Assembly (NCBI GenBank): GCA_030526355.1
Contig: JAUNDC010000010.1
Span: 33,391 to 97,390 of the forward strand
DNA length: 64,000 bases
Source: Bacillota bacterium
Lineage (GTDB): Bacteria; Bacillota; Clostridia; Peptostreptococcales; Anaerovoracaceae
Direction: 5' to 3'
Of the stretch, positions 33,636 to 43,225 are shown in pieces. Each line of letters begins with the position of its first letter. The first letter of the stretch is position 1. The translations under genes and the position numbers were made by a program. Below the pieces are notes generated by a model that saw only the letters and a program-made list of their open reading frames with translations, did not search any database and had not been told where the DNA came from.

Positions 33636-34967
33636 TTATTCATGCAGCTTGCTGCTTTTACGACCTGCCTCAATTGCTTTGCTGCAGTCCGCATCTATTC
33701 CTCTGGCACACTCCTCAGGAGTCACCTCACCGGCAAGGAGCTCATGTATGTGAGGCCAGAAAACACTGCGTACAGAATCGTCCCTGCCTTGCCAGTTGGG
33801 GCTGTTGTTCATAAAATTGACAGTTTTAGCGGCATTATCTGCAAATGCTCCCAGCATCCCAAGCTCGGAGTATTTGCTGCTGACGGATTTCTGCACAGGG
33901 ATATTTGCCGACTCCAGATCAGTCCATTCATCAGAAGAATAAATATACTCAACGAAAGCTTTTGATGCTGCCAGTCTGTCTGCATCACCATTATCAAACA
34001 CTTCGAATCCGACCATGAATGAGGTGCACAGTCCTTCTCCATCTTCTGTCGGCCAGTTCACAAAGCCATTGGCATTGAGATCAAAGTCATTTTTGCTGGC
34101 AATATTATATAGATAAATTGCCAGCTTTCCGCTATTGAACAAATCCAGGTTGTCCAGAATCTCCATATTCTCACAGTGCGGTGCAAACCAGCCGCGCCCG
34201 ATGCCCTCCTGGATCCAGTTCAGTGCTTCGATTCCCTCACTGCTGTTCAGGTTGAAGTTTCCATCTGCATCAAATATATCGCATCCATACGCACGCAGCA
34301 GCGACATTATATGCGTATCTCCCTGGTTATTCTTAGCATACATCATCATCGGGTAGGTTCCTTCAGGAAGATTGGCTGCAAGCGTATCAAGTATGTATGT
34401 GAATTCTTCAGTGCTCCAACTCTGAATTTCCTGTGAATCAGAAACATATTCCTCCAGACCGCAGTCAATAAACATCTTCTTATTATATATAAGCACATTC
34501 TGAAGATCCATATAAGGCATCATATAGGTTCTGCCATCCACCTGTGAAAGTTCCCATACTGCATCGTTTATGTCGGCTCTAAGCTCATCGCTGATTATAT
34601 CATCAAGAGGAACTACCCTCCCGGTGTGAATATACGATGCCATATTAAAATACCCCTCAAATAAAACATCTGCAGCATTATTGGTATCAAAGCATTCCGT
34701 AATAACCTGCGCTTCATCTGTATAATCAAACAGCTGCACATCTACAGTAACATCCGCAGCCTCGTATTGTTCAGCAAAGGATTCGCCTGCCAGTTTCAGA
34801 AAGGACTGAGCTTCAGTGACCTGCTTATTGATACCCTGACTGATATTATTCGGAGGGCATTTTACTATTATAGTAATTTCATTTTTTCCGCCGGTACTGC
34901 TGCAGCCTGTAAGCATCACTGCAGACACCGCCATCACCAGAAGCATAACTATTACGTTCTTTTTCAT
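33636..34967 (-). CDS. Extracellular solute-binding lipoprotein (ABC type 1)
   Basis: This 443-residue binding protein has a lipoprotein signal, MKKNVIVMLLVMAVSAVMLTGC, cut before Cys22 of the LTGC lipobox. The fold pattern is that of carbohydrate-type family 1 binding proteins (ALNWIQEGIGRGWFAPH, KLAIYLYN, AASKAFVEYIYSSDEW). There are no permease or ATPase genes on either side. It lies 5 bp after a hybrid histidine kinase, its ribosome-binding site is in the kinase's last codons, and the two are clearly co-translated. I infer it presents a ligand to the kinase rather than to a transporter. Confidence 0.88.
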   Translation of the reverse strand: MKKNVIVMLLVMAVSAVMLTGCSSTGGKNEITIIVKCPPNNISQGINKQVTEAQSFLKLAGESFAEQYEAADVTVDVQLFDYTDEAQVITECFDTNNAADVLFEGYFNMASYIHTGRVVPLDDIISDELRADINDAVWELSQVDGRTYMMPYMDLQNVLIYNKKMFIDCGLEEYVSDSQEIQSWSTEEFTYILDTLAANLPEGTYPMMMYAKNNQGDTHIMSLLRAYGCDIFDADGNFNLNSSEGIEALNWIQEGIGRGWFAPHCENMEILDNLDLFNSGKLAIYLYNIASKNDFDLNANGFVNWPTEDGEGLCTSFMVGFEVFDNGDADRLAASKAFVEYIYSSDEWTDLESANIPVQKSVSSKYSELGMLGAFADNAAKTVNFMNNSPNWQGRDDSVRSVFWPHIHELLAGEVTPEECARGIDADCSKAIEAGRKSSKLHE

Positions 34968-34972
34968 CCCGT

Positions 34973-37102
34973 TTATTCTCTCCCTTCTGTAATTTTTCTC
35001 ATCATTTCATTTATTTTTATCGGTTTGGTGATAAACCCATCCATACCTGCATCGATTGCCTTATCACGGTCTTCCACAAAGGTATTGGCGGTGCAGGCAA
35101 ATATCCGTATTGTTCCTGCATCTTCCCTGTCAAGCCCGCGTATCGCCTTCGCTGCAGCGCATCCATCCATAACCGGCATCTGCATGTCCATAAGAATGAT
35201 ATCATAATATCCAGGCTCTGAAGCCGCAAACATTTCCACTGCCTCCCGTCCGTTTTTTGCCAGATCCGGATAGATGCCTTCCTCCTGAAGTATATCAATC
35301 AGAACATCGGCATTCATTTCATTATCCTCTGCAATAAGAATATTAAGTTGCTTCAGTTGCCCCGTCCCATCTTCCTCCTGACATGCTGCACTGCTGCCGA
35401 TTTCAGCGATACGGGAATTAATGGTTACGGCAAAAACCGAGCCTTCGTTAAGTCTGCTTTCTGCCGATATCTCTCCTCCCATGGAATCCACTATCAGTTT
35501 GCTGATGGCCATTCCAAGTCCAGTTCCCTTAATGCTGTCCGATGTGCGGCTCCGTTCCTGTGTAAAGGAATCCCAAATGTGCTCTAAGAATTCTTCTGTC
35601 ATGCCGATACCGGTATCCGCCACCTCAAAAGTCGTTTTTACATAATTGCCATTCAGCTGCTGAGCTACAGTAAACCGGATTGTACCTCCCTCAGAAGTGA
35701 ACTTTGCCGCATTTCCCAGTATATTCATAAGCACCTGCTTGATGCGCATCTCATCACCAATAATATCCGGCGCTGCAAGCTCCTGTTCAACAACAAACCT
35801 TATCCCCCTGCCCTCTATATTGTTTCTCTGCATAGTCTGCAGACTGTCCATCACCGAAGCAATATTCAGCGGAGCTTCCTCCAGCTCTATCTTTCCTGCC
35901 TGCAGCTTGCTCATATCCAGAATATCGTTGATCAGTGCAAGGAGATAATTAGCTGTGATTTCCGATTTATCAAGCAAGGTCAGCACCTGCTCCTTAGATC
36001 CTCCTTTAATAAGATGTTTACGGGAAAGATGAACCATTCCAAGCACCCCGTTAAGTGGAGTGCGGATTTCATGAGACATATTGGAAAGAAACTCGCTTCT
36101 TGCCTTTGCATCAGCCCTGGCTGCCATTGCTCTGGCGCGGTTGTTCATGGCGATAAGCAACAATATGGCTGCAATAATAAGAATAGTGACAGCCATTATT
36201 ATACTCATCGTCATCAAACGGCTGCTCTGTTCAGAAAATACGCTCTGTTCAACGCACATAACAAAATACCAGTCTATATCATCTGAAATAGGCTGGGCAT
36301 ACACGAAATAATCCCCTTCTTTATCCGCATACCTGAACTCGAATGTCTCTCGTTTCTGCATCAGTCTCCTGATATCATCCCCTGTATAATCGCTACTGTA
36401 GGCAGCATTTACAATACTTCTCAGATTATCGTTCTGATTAACTACCACCAGCCCATCAGGATTAACAAGAAAATTGCCTTCCATGTCCAATATGGTTGAA
36501 TATGACCTTGTTCTGCCCTCGTTCTTAAAGCCCTTCAGTATCAGTCGGGTCTGTAGAGATGAAATATCAGAGACTCCTACAATTGCTGTTATTCTTATTC
36601 CTTCCACCTGAAGCTTTTCAACCGGAACACTGTACAGAATACGAAGCTTGGTTCTGCCGCTGCGCAGAAGGATATTGTCCTCCCTTGTTATGAACTTCTC
36701 TGACGGGGCACCTATCAGCTTCTGAAAATTGTAATTCTCATTTTCTCCCGGCTCGTATTTTACATATGTATCACTGTATACAACTCCGTTTTCGTCCAGC
36801 AGATATAGTGACTCAAACCGGCTTCCTGCTCGATCCAGATTCAATTTTTCCAGAGTTTCCTGAAGAGAAGTACATTTGTACGAGCATATTTTTTCTCCGA
36901 TATAATCCAGATCCTCCCATGCAATTTTAATGTATTCCGACATTGTATTACGATTAAGCTCTGCTATCTCATAAATATTGCTCTTTGTTGTGTTTTCTAC
37001 CGCGTTTTGCAGCATCTGAGAGTACACTGCGACAACAGCTGCAACAACCATGATAATAACTGGAACAAATATAAAATGACCGCTGTTATTTTGTTTGTTC
37101 AT
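34973..37102 (-). CDS. Hybrid histidine kinase with dCache-like sensor
   Basis: This 709-residue membrane kinase has TM1 at about 9-29, an extracytoplasmic sensor of about 260 residues resembling dCache (ending DDIDWYFVMCVEQ), and TM2 at about 299-319. The HisKA domain has His344 in NMSHEIRTPLNG. The HATPase_c domain has N box ILGNAAKF and G box DTGIGM. A C-terminal receiver carries the phospho-acceptor Asp in ILMDMQMPVMDG. No output domain is fused and no separate DNA-binding regulator is adjacent. GAGGAAAC precedes the ATG at 37102. It is coupled to a solute-binding lipoprotein. Confidence 0.92.
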   Translation of the reverse strand: MNKQNNSGHFIFVPVIIMVVAAVVAVYSQMLQNAVENTTKSNIYEIAELNRNTMSEYIKIAWEDLDYIGEKICSYKCTSLQETLEKLNLDRAGSRFESLYLLDENGVVYSDTYVKYEPGENENYNFQKLIGAPSEKFITREDNILLRSGRTKLRILYSVPVEKLQVEGIRITAIVGVSDISSLQTRLILKGFKNEGRTRSYSTILDMEGNFLVNPDGLVVVNQNDNLRSIVNAAYSSDYTGDDIRRLMQKRETFEFRYADKEGDYFVYAQPISDDIDWYFVMCVEQSVFSEQSSRLMTMSIIMAVTILIIAAILLLIAMNNRARAMAARADAKARSEFLSNMSHEIRTPLNGVLGMVHLSRKHLIKGGSKEQVLTLLDKSEITANYLLALINDILDMSKLQAGKIELEEAPLNIASVMDSLQTMQRNNIEGRGIRFVVEQELAAPDIIGDEMRIKQVLMNILGNAAKFTSEGGTIRFTVAQQLNGNYVKTTFEVADTGIGMTEEFLEHIWDSFTQERSRTSDSIKGTGLGMAISKLIVDSMGGEISAESRLNEGSVFAVTINSRIAEIGSSAACQEEDGTGQLKQLNILIAEDNEMNADVLIDILQEEGIYPDLAKNGREAVEMFAASEPGYYDIILMDMQMPVMDGCAAAKAIRGLDREDAGTIRIFACTANTFVEDRDKAIDAGMDGFITKPIKINEMMRKITEGRE

Positions 37103-37217
37103 ATCCGGTTTCCTCTAATCCACGTATGCTTGCGGGTTAATTTTATCAAAAGGGTAATATTGCTTCAACATTGGTATAACGACAAAATCAGACATATTTC
37201 GCGCATATTCGCCCCAT

Positions 37218-37252
37218 ACTCAAAAACCCGGGTGGTGTCCGGGTTTCTGAGT
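37218..37252. terminator. Hairpin downstream of nhaC
   Basis: ACTCAAAAACCCGG pairs with CCGGGTTTCTGAGT with one mismatch and a 7-base loop. It lies 25 bp past the nhaC stop on the - strand. The following bases are not a clean T-run in that direction, so termination efficiency is uncertain. Confidence 0.5.
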
Positions 37253-37276
37253 TTACTTATTCAGTTAAGGAGGATT

Positions 37277-38767
37277 TTAAGCCTCCATAGCTTTTTCTGC
37301 AGCAATTTTTTCTGCCTCTCTCTCTTCTAATAACTTCTGATATTCCTCATCCGTCATTTCTTCCATTGAAATTCCGGTAAATCCATAGAATATCGATACG
37401 AGAGGATTCAGCCAGTTAAGTATTGCAAATGGCGCATATCCACCTGCTCCCCACTGAGGGCACTTGAGGAAGCTGCTCATTGTAGCCCCACATGTGTTCC
37501 AAGGTATGAAGTTGGAAGTGATAGTACCTGAGTCTTCCAGACATCTCGAAAGGTTCTTGGCTTTGAGCTTCCTGTCTTCGAAGGCTTCCTTGTACATTCT
37601 TCCCGGCAGAATGATTGCCAGATACTGGTCGGAGCAGAGTGCATTTACTATAATACAGGAAAGTATGGTTACCGTTACAAGGCCACCTCTGGTTCCTCTT
37701 GCCAGCTTCAGCAGTGCACTTGAAATAGTTCCCATGATTCCTGTGCAGTCAACGATACCGCCGAATACCATAGCACACATGATGAGTGAAATAGTCCACA
37801 TCATTCCCTGCATACCACCGTTTGAAAGCAGTCCGCCTACCTCCTGAAGCACATCCGGTGCACCCTCCGGCACTGTTGCCTCGAACCCATAGTTGAGAAC
37901 AGAAGGAACTGATTTCAGAGTCAGACCGGTATGTGCAGTCTGTGTAGCCATGAACGGAATACCCAGAACAACGCCGCCGATAAGTGAAGGCAGTGCAGGC
38001 AGCTTCAGTGCTACAGCTACGATTACGAATACAGGCGGGATGAGATACAGGATACCTACATTAAAGTTATCCTCAATAAATCCCAGAATAATATCTATAG
38101 TGTTTGTATCGGCAGACCCCGCATGATCACCGAAGAAGCCCATAATGAGATAAACGATAAGTGCAACACAAAGCGAAGGACCTGTAGTCCAGATCATGTG
38201 CTTGATATGGTCAAACAGATTCGAGCCTGCTACTGCTGGAGCCAGATTTGTTGTATCTGATAACGGTGACATCTTGTCTCCGAAGTAAGCACCTGATACT
38301 ACAGCACCTGCTGTCATATACACAGGATATCCCAGCGCTGTACCAACACCGATAAGTGCAACACCCATGGAACCTGCTGTCGACCATGATGAGCCTGTTG
38401 CCAGAGATACGATGCAGCACAGCAGACATGCGGTGAACAGGAAGATTGAAGGAGCGATAACCTTGATGCCGTAATACATCATTGAAGGGATAACTCCGCC
38501 AACCAGCCACGAAGCCAGCATGAGACCTACAACTGCCAGAATCAGCATAGCCTGCATGGATCTGTTGATAGCAGCCAGGATGCCCTGTTCCATAACCTGC
38601 CATTTCCAGCCGTTGAATGCTGCAATAACTGCTGCGAAAGCACCTGCCAGGATAAGAGCAACGTGACCTTCACCAGCATCAGTGTCTACCATAATACCCC
38701 AGAACAGTAATACCAGAAGTACTACCATTACAAGAAGACACTGCCACATAGGGATCTTCTTACCCAT
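37277..38767 (-). CDS. nhaC: NhaC-family Na+/H+ antiporter
   Basis: This 496-residue membrane protein has about 11-12 spans. It has the NhaC-type signatures ATGSSWSTAGSMGVALIG, FGDKMSPLSDTTNLAP and NALCSDQYLAIILPG. The C-terminus is cytoplasmic and charged. It exports Na+ (or exchanges another substrate, as in malate-Na+/lactate relatives) against protons. It stands alone with its own ribosome-binding site and a promoter somewhere in the following 290-bp divergent region. Confidence 0.92.
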   Translation of the reverse strand: MGKKIPMWQCLLVMVVLLVLLFWGIMVDTDAGEGHVALILAGAFAAVIAAFNGWKWQVMEQGILAAINRSMQAMLILAVVGLMLASWLVGGVIPSMMYYGIKVIAPSIFLFTACLLCCIVSLATGSSWSTAGSMGVALIGVGTALGYPVYMTAGAVVSGAYFGDKMSPLSDTTNLAPAVAGSNLFDHIKHMIWTTGPSLCVALIVYLIMGFFGDHAGSADTNTIDIILGFIEDNFNVGILYLIPPVFVIVAVALKLPALPSLIGGVVLGIPFMATQTAHTGLTLKSVPSVLNYGFEATVPEGAPDVLQEVGGLLSNGGMQGMMWTISLIMCAMVFGGIVDCTGIMGTISSALLKLARGTRGGLVTVTILSCIIVNALCSDQYLAIILPGRMYKEAFEDRKLKAKNLSRCLEDSGTITSNFIPWNTCGATMSSFLKCPQWGAGGYAPFAILNWLNPLVSIFYGFTGISMEEMTDEEYQKLLEEREAEKIAAEKAMEA

Positions 38768-39067
38768 AATAATTCCTCCTTTTTATGTAATAAAAAAACA
38801 AGTAATAAAACACATTCACATAATATGTAAAGGAAGAATTTCTAACAATCGGGGTAAAGTACTATTTTAAAGTATCATGCCATCTAGCACTCAGGTACTA
38901 CTGAATTAAACCAGGTCTGTTTTTTTCATACTTTCAAAACAGTGACTTGCAACTTTGTCCCGAGTTACTTTTTTTCACTCTTCTGTTATCATGCATCCAT
39001 AAACAGGATTCTTAGTCGTCTGCCGGTATTCATCTGCAGATAGTCTGACACAGGAGGTATGACTAAC
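38768..39067. other. Divergent intergenic region (nhaC / TM2 gene)
   Basis: These 300 bp separate leftward nhaC from the rightward TM2 gene. They are AT-rich and must hold both promoters. I see no box pair convincing enough to mark, only an imperfect AGTACT-containing repeat near 38857-38875. A clear CAGGAGG lies just before the TM2 gene. No riboswitch was recognised. Confidence 0.4.
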
Positions 39068-39382
39068 ATGAACAACAATGATTTAAGCTATATGGTTGGA
39101 AAGGAACATGAAGCCGAAGTCAGGGCACTCATCGACAACGATGCAGCGCTCCTGGAAAAGGTTCATCTTAGAAATCCAAAGGTCACTTTGATACTGTCCA
39201 TCCTGCTCGGCATACTTGGTATAGACAGACTGTATCAGTCAGGAGTCAAATTATTTCTCTGCAAGCTGTCAATACTGCTGCTGACATTCGGAGTATGGTG
39301 GTTCGTTGACATAGGATACAGCGTGAAATTCACGCAGGAAAGAAACTATGAAGAGATAAAAAAAATTGCATCGGCTACATAA
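39068..39382 (+). CDS. TM2-domain membrane protein
   Basis: This 104-residue protein has about 37 charged N-terminal residues followed by two hydrophobic hairpin segments matching a TM2 domain: LILSILLGILGIDRLYQSG, then KLFLCKLSILLLTFGVWWFVDIGY. The LGxxGxDRxY and WWxxD signatures are kept. The function of TM2 proteins is not established in bacteria. I chose the ATG at 39068, 9 bp after GGAGG; an earlier ATG at 39059 touches the ribosome-binding site. Confidence 0.82.
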   Translation: MNNNDLSYMVGKEHEAEVRALIDNDAALLEKVHLRNPKVTLILSILLGILGIDRLYQSGVKLFLCKLSILLLTFGVWWFVDIGYSVKFTQERNYEEIKKIASAT

Positions 39383-39400
39383 CCGATGCAATTTTTTTAT
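39359..39400. terminator. Bidirectional terminator between convergent genes
   Basis: ATTGCATCGG and CCGATGCAAT form a perfect 10-bp stem with an 8-base loop, with an A-run on one side and a T-run on the other. It ends both the TM2 gene, whose stop codon is in the loop, and the convergent LuxR gene. Confidence 0.92.
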
Positions 39401-40368
39401 TTCTGCTCATCTGTTGCTTTGTCCGCATCTCCATTAATAAGACAAATAACTCCTACTCTGTTCTTTACCTCCAGCTTCCTGAAAATATTGTATATATGAG
39501 TTTTAACCGTGCTCTCCGAAAGGAACAAGGTTTCTGCAATCTCCTTATTACTCATTCCTGAATATATCAGCTCCATCAGTTCCTTCTCCCTCGGTGTGAG
39601 CTTGTACATAGTGCATATATCGTCAATTCTGTCCTTAAGGCTTCTGGCACTAGATTCCTCCTCAACCACCTGGTCAAATGCAGGATAAAAAATCTGGCGG
39701 TAAACATATACAAGCGTCGCGGCATTAATAATAAGCCAGAAGATTATGGTGAGATCCAGCGGTTCTCTTATAAATCTGCTGTTTCCCCAGTATACCGATG
39801 TTTCTCCCCAGAAGTATGATATGTAGTTCCACAGAAGCATGGCTGTGACAGTTATCATATAGTACAGTTCCATCCTTTTGCGCGCTGCCGCAGCATATAT
39901 GACACGCCCGACAGAAGCTGCCATAAATGAAACGATAAGTATAATATCCGTCGCCAGCAACAGCCATTTAAGCGTGTAAAAATGCTCTATCTTCAGGAAT
40001 ACAGTCAGCAGCACCCACATAGCCATATAGAATATCAGATACCTTTTTACAAGTTCGTCAAGAAGCCTCAGTGCCTCACGCTCGACAATGCGCTCCTGCA
40101 TATTTATCCACAGGAACATGGTTCCTGCAATAACACAGTTACCGATACGCAGTACCTTTAAATTGCTGAGAACACCTATGACATAGTCACAGTAATAGAT
40201 TATCATGTCATAGCAGCATATTACCAGCATTCCGGCAAGAAACAGAGCACAGGCTCTGCTTAAATCAGATCTGTGCCTCCTGCCTGCCAGCATTGCTACT
40301 GTAAGTCCTGAAACTCCCAGCAGCAAGCCTGCTACATAACATATCAATATCGTTTCTTTTACAAACAC
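39397..40368 (-). CDS. Membrane-embedded LuxR-type transcription regulator
   Basis: This 323-residue protein has seven hydrophobic segments (about residues 5-235) and a C-terminal LuxR helix-turn-helix (about 255-315): KLTPREKELMELIYSGMSNKEIA, LFLSESTVKTHIYNIFRKL. The DNA-binding domain is therefore tethered at the membrane, so the N-terminal part is probably a ligand or membrane-state sensor. The start is a GTG at 40368 after AGGAGGGG. It follows lysC by 9 bp and could be the last gene of the metK-lysC transcript. The target genes are unknown. Confidence 0.85.
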   Translation of the reverse strand: MFVKETILICYVAGLLLGVSGLTVAMLAGRRHRSDLSRACALFLAGMLVICCYDMIIYYCDYVIGVLSNLKVLRIGNCVIAGTMFLWINMQERIVEREALRLLDELVKRYLIFYMAMWVLLTVFLKIEHFYTLKWLLLATDIILIVSFMAASVGRVIYAAAARKRMELYYMITVTAMLLWNYISYFWGETSVYWGNSRFIREPLDLTIIFWLIINAATLVYVYRQIFYPAFDQVVEEESSARSLKDRIDDICTMYKLTPREKELMELIYSGMSNKEIAETLFLSESTVKTHIYNIFRKLEVKNRVGVICLINGDADKATDEQK

Positions 40369-40377
40369 TCGCCCCTC

Positions 40378-41694
40378 CTATTTCACGAAGGCTTCGTATA
40401 TTGCCCTTATGGCTGTTTCAAAGTCTTTGTTCTCCACTCCGACAATAATGTTCATTTCACTGGAGCCCTGATCTATCATTCTGACATTGACACCTGCCTC
40501 TGCCAGCGCCGTGAAGAGCTTCGCCGATACTCCCAGTCTAGCTGACATTCCCATGCCTACAGTGGCTATCAATGCCATATTGTCGGAAGTATCAATGTGA
40601 TCAGGCTTCAGAGTCTGCTGCAGAGCTTCTATGATTTCATCTATTCTTCCATCTACAGCATTATCCGAAAGTACCGCGGACACAGTATCAATTCCGCTCG
40701 GAATATGTTCTATCGTTACATCGTTATCCTCAAGTACTCCTGCCATTCTCCTGAGAAATCCCTTTTCATTGCTGAGACCTGTTTTGCAGACGTTAACTAC
40801 AGTGTATCCCTTGCTTCCTGCAATCCCGCTGATAATCTGTCCGTCCTCCAGCTTTGCAGGCTCAGCTGTGATCATCGTTCCAGGATCCTGAGGTTTATTG
40901 GTATTTCTTATATTAATCGGGATATTGGCAACTCTTGCCGGATATATAGCATCCTCATGAAGAACCGATGCTCCCATATATGACAGTTCTCTAAGCTCCT
41001 TGTATGATATTGTGCTTATAGGTTTAGGGTCCTTGACAATCCTCGGATCAGCCATAAGGAAGCCTGAAACGTCAGTCCAGTTCTCATATACGTCAGCACC
41101 CATCGCTCTGGCGATAAGCGCCCCGGTAATATCCGAACCTCCTCTGGAGAATGTTTTGACGTTACCATCGACCCTTGCGCCGTAGAAGCCCGGAACTACT
41201 GCCTTCTCATGCTTTGACAGTTCACGTTCGATAGTTGTGTTGGTAAGTTCCTCCATAAATTTACCCTTCTCATCGAACCTTATCATTGACGCAGCATCCA
41301 CGAAATCATAATCCAGATATGCCGCAATGAGCATAGCATTGAGATATTCTCCGCGGCTGGCTATGTAGTCAGCTGATGCACCACTTTCAAGATTCTCTTT
41401 GATTACTTGAAATTCAGCTTTAAGGTCAACATCAACGCCCAGATTAACCTTCACTGCCATGAACCTGTCACATATAACCTGGAATATCTGCTGATACGGA
41501 AGCTTGTGCTCTATGTGCGTTTTGCACAGATATAAAAGGTCCGTAACCTTGCTGTCTTCACTGAATCTCTTTCCCGGCGCCGACACTACAACGTATTTTA
41601 TATCCTCGTCATCTGCTATGATATTTCTAATTTTGTTTATCTGTAAAGCATCGGCAACCGATGAACCGCCGAATTTTGCTACCTTAAGTCCCAT
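40378..41694 (-). CDS. lysC: Aspartate kinase
   Basis: This 438-residue enzyme phosphorylates aspartate, the first step towards lysine, threonine and methionine. It has the amino-acid kinase start KVAKFGGSSVAD, SRGGSDITGAL, and two C-terminal ACT domains (TVVNVCKTGLSNEKGF and ALIATVGMGMSARLGV) for allosteric control. The ATG at 41694 directly follows the metK stop, so it lies downstream of the same SAM-I riboswitch. This links control of the aspartate pathway to SAM level. Confidence 0.95.
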   Translation of the reverse strand: MGLKVAKFGGSSVADALQINKIRNIIADDEDIKYVVVSAPGKRFSEDSKVTDLLYLCKTHIEHKLPYQQIFQVICDRFMAVKVNLGVDVDLKAEFQVIKENLESGASADYIASRGEYLNAMLIAAYLDYDFVDAASMIRFDEKGKFMEELTNTTIERELSKHEKAVVPGFYGARVDGNVKTFSRGGSDITGALIARAMGADVYENWTDVSGFLMADPRIVKDPKPISTISYKELRELSYMGASVLHEDAIYPARVANIPINIRNTNKPQDPGTMITAEPAKLEDGQIISGIAGSKGYTVVNVCKTGLSNEKGFLRRMAGVLEDNDVTIEHIPSGIDTVSAVLSDNAVDGRIDEIIEALQQTLKPDHIDTSDNMALIATVGMGMSARLGVSAKLFTALAEAGVNVRMIDQGSSEMNIIVGVENKDFETAIRAIYEAFVK

Positions 41695-42888
41695 TTATTC
41701 CTGTATCTCCTTTCTCAGGGCTTCTGCCTTGTCAGTTTTTTCCCACGGCAGCTCGATATCTGTTCTGCCGAAGTGTCCATATGCCGCAACCTGTCTGTAA
41801 ATCGGTCTTCTCAGATTCAGCTCTCTGATTATAGCTGCCGGTCTCAGGTCAAAATGTCTTGCAACGATCTCTGCCAGCTTCTCATCATCAAGTCTGCCGG
41901 TGCCGAAGGAATCCACCAGAATTGATACCGGTCTTGCCACACCGATTGCATAGGCAAGCTGAATCTCACATTTATCTGCCAGACCTGCCGCTACCAGGTT
42001 CTTGGCTACATATCTGGCCGCATATGCAGCAGATCTGTCAACCTTCGTAGGGTCCTTGCCGCTGAACGCGCCTCCGCCATGTCTTGCATATCCGCCGTAA
42101 GTATCAACGATGATCTTCCTGCCTGTAAGTCCGGAATCGCCATGAGGCCCTCCGATTACAAAACGTCCCGTAGGATTGATGAAATATCTGGTTTCGTCAT
42201 CAAGAAGCTTGTCGTCAACAACAGGTTTTATTACATGCTCGATGAGGTCTGCTCTGATCTGCTCAAGAGTAACATCCGGGTCATGCTGCGTCGAAATAAC
42301 AATAGTATCTATTCTCTTTACCTTGTCTTCATCATATTCAACAGTCACCTGAGTTTTACCGTCAGGTCTGAGGTACGAAAGTGTGCCGTCCTTTCTGACC
42401 TGAGCAAGTCTTCTGGAAAGTCTGTGCGCCAGCGCTATAGGCATAGGCATAAGCTCCGGAGTTTCATTGCATGCGAATCCGAACATCATGCCCTGATCCC
42501 CGGCTCCTGTTTCATCAGACAGATCAGTTTCGTCAGGCAGCTCTCCATCCTTGTATTCAAGAGCTTTGTCTACCCCCATGGCTATATCAGGCGACTGTTC
42601 ATCTATTGCTGTCAGTATTGCGCATACATTACCATCATAACCATATTCACTTCTGTCGTAGCCTATGTCACAAATAACCTTTCTGGCGATTTCCTGTATA
42701 TCAATATAGCACTCTGTACTGATTTCTCCCATGACCATTGCATACCCTGTATTAACAGTCGTTTCAGCCGCCACTCTCCCCATGGGGTCCTTCTCCAGTA
42801 TCGCATCAACGATAGCATCCGATATCTGGTCGCATATTTTATCTGGATGGCCTTCGGTAACCGATTCTGATGTAAATAATCTTTTCAT
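41695..42888 (-). CDS. metK: S-adenosylmethionine synthetase
   Basis: This 397-residue methionine adenosyltransferase makes SAM from methionine and ATP. Signatures are [32 protein letters not shown] and the loop [16 protein letters not shown]. The length is standard. It lies about 70 bp downstream of a SAM-I riboswitch and in an operon with aspartate kinase. Confidence 0.98.
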   Translation of the reverse strand: MKRLFTSESVTEGHPDKICDQISDAIVDAILEKDPMGRVAAETTVNTGYAMVMGEISTECYIDIQEIARKVICDIGYDRSEYGYDGNVCAILTAIDEQSPDIAMGVDKALEYKDGELPDETDLSDETGAGDQGMMFGFACNETPELMPMPIALAHRLSRRLAQVRKDGTLSYLRPDGKTQVTVEYDEDKVKRIDTIVISTQHDPDVTLEQIRADLIEHVIKPVVDDKLLDDETRYFINPTGRFVIGGPHGDSGLTGRKIIVDTYGGYARHGGGAFSGKDPTKVDRSAAYAARYVAKNLVAAGLADKCEIQLAYAIGVARPVSILVDSFGTGRLDDEKLAEIVARHFDLRPAAIIRELNLRRPIYRQVAAYGHFGRTDIELPWEKTDKAEALRKEIQE

Positions 42889-42907
42889 TAAACTACCTCC
42901 GTCTGAA

Positions 42908-42942
42908 TAATATCAAAGCCCCTTCTGAAATCAAAAGAGGCT
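42908..42942 (-). terminator. Expression-platform hairpin of the SAM riboswitch
   Basis: On the - strand AGCCTCTT pairs with AAGGGGCT around the loop TTGATTTCAG, followed by TTTGATATTATT. It lies between the aptamer and metK and is the likely SAM-dependent terminator, although the T-run is short. Confidence 0.65.
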
Positions 42943-42960
42943 CAAGTTTCTGTTATCTTT

Positions 42961-43087
42961 CCTCATCTTTCAGAATAATATATCCTGTAGGATTTAGCAC
43001 CTTAACCTGTTCTCTTATCTTGCAAAGTGAACATCGCAGGTTGCCGGGCTTCACAGGGCCTATTCCCTCCGCCGCTCTTAATAAGGA
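42961..43087 (-). ncRNA. SAM-I (S-box) riboswitch
   Basis: On the - strand the segment shows the S-box core in order: CTTATTAAGAG with a GGCGGAGGGA bulge, GGCCCTGTGAAGCCCGGCAACC, and AGGTGCTAAATCC. A P1 strand ATGAG then closes with CTTAT. These are the invariant parts of the SAM-I aptamer. It controls metK and, through the adjoining transcript, lysC; SAM binding should favour the terminator hairpin and shut both off. Confidence 0.93.
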
Positions 43088-43225
43088 CATTTATTAATTT
43101 CTTACTTTATTATAGCTTAATTAATCTCACTGTCAATAGCTGAAAAATACAAATTTGCAGCCCTCTTGTATTTTTTTTTAAATAGGGTATACTCTTTCAT
43201 ATAATGAAAAAAAGAGGTATTTGAT

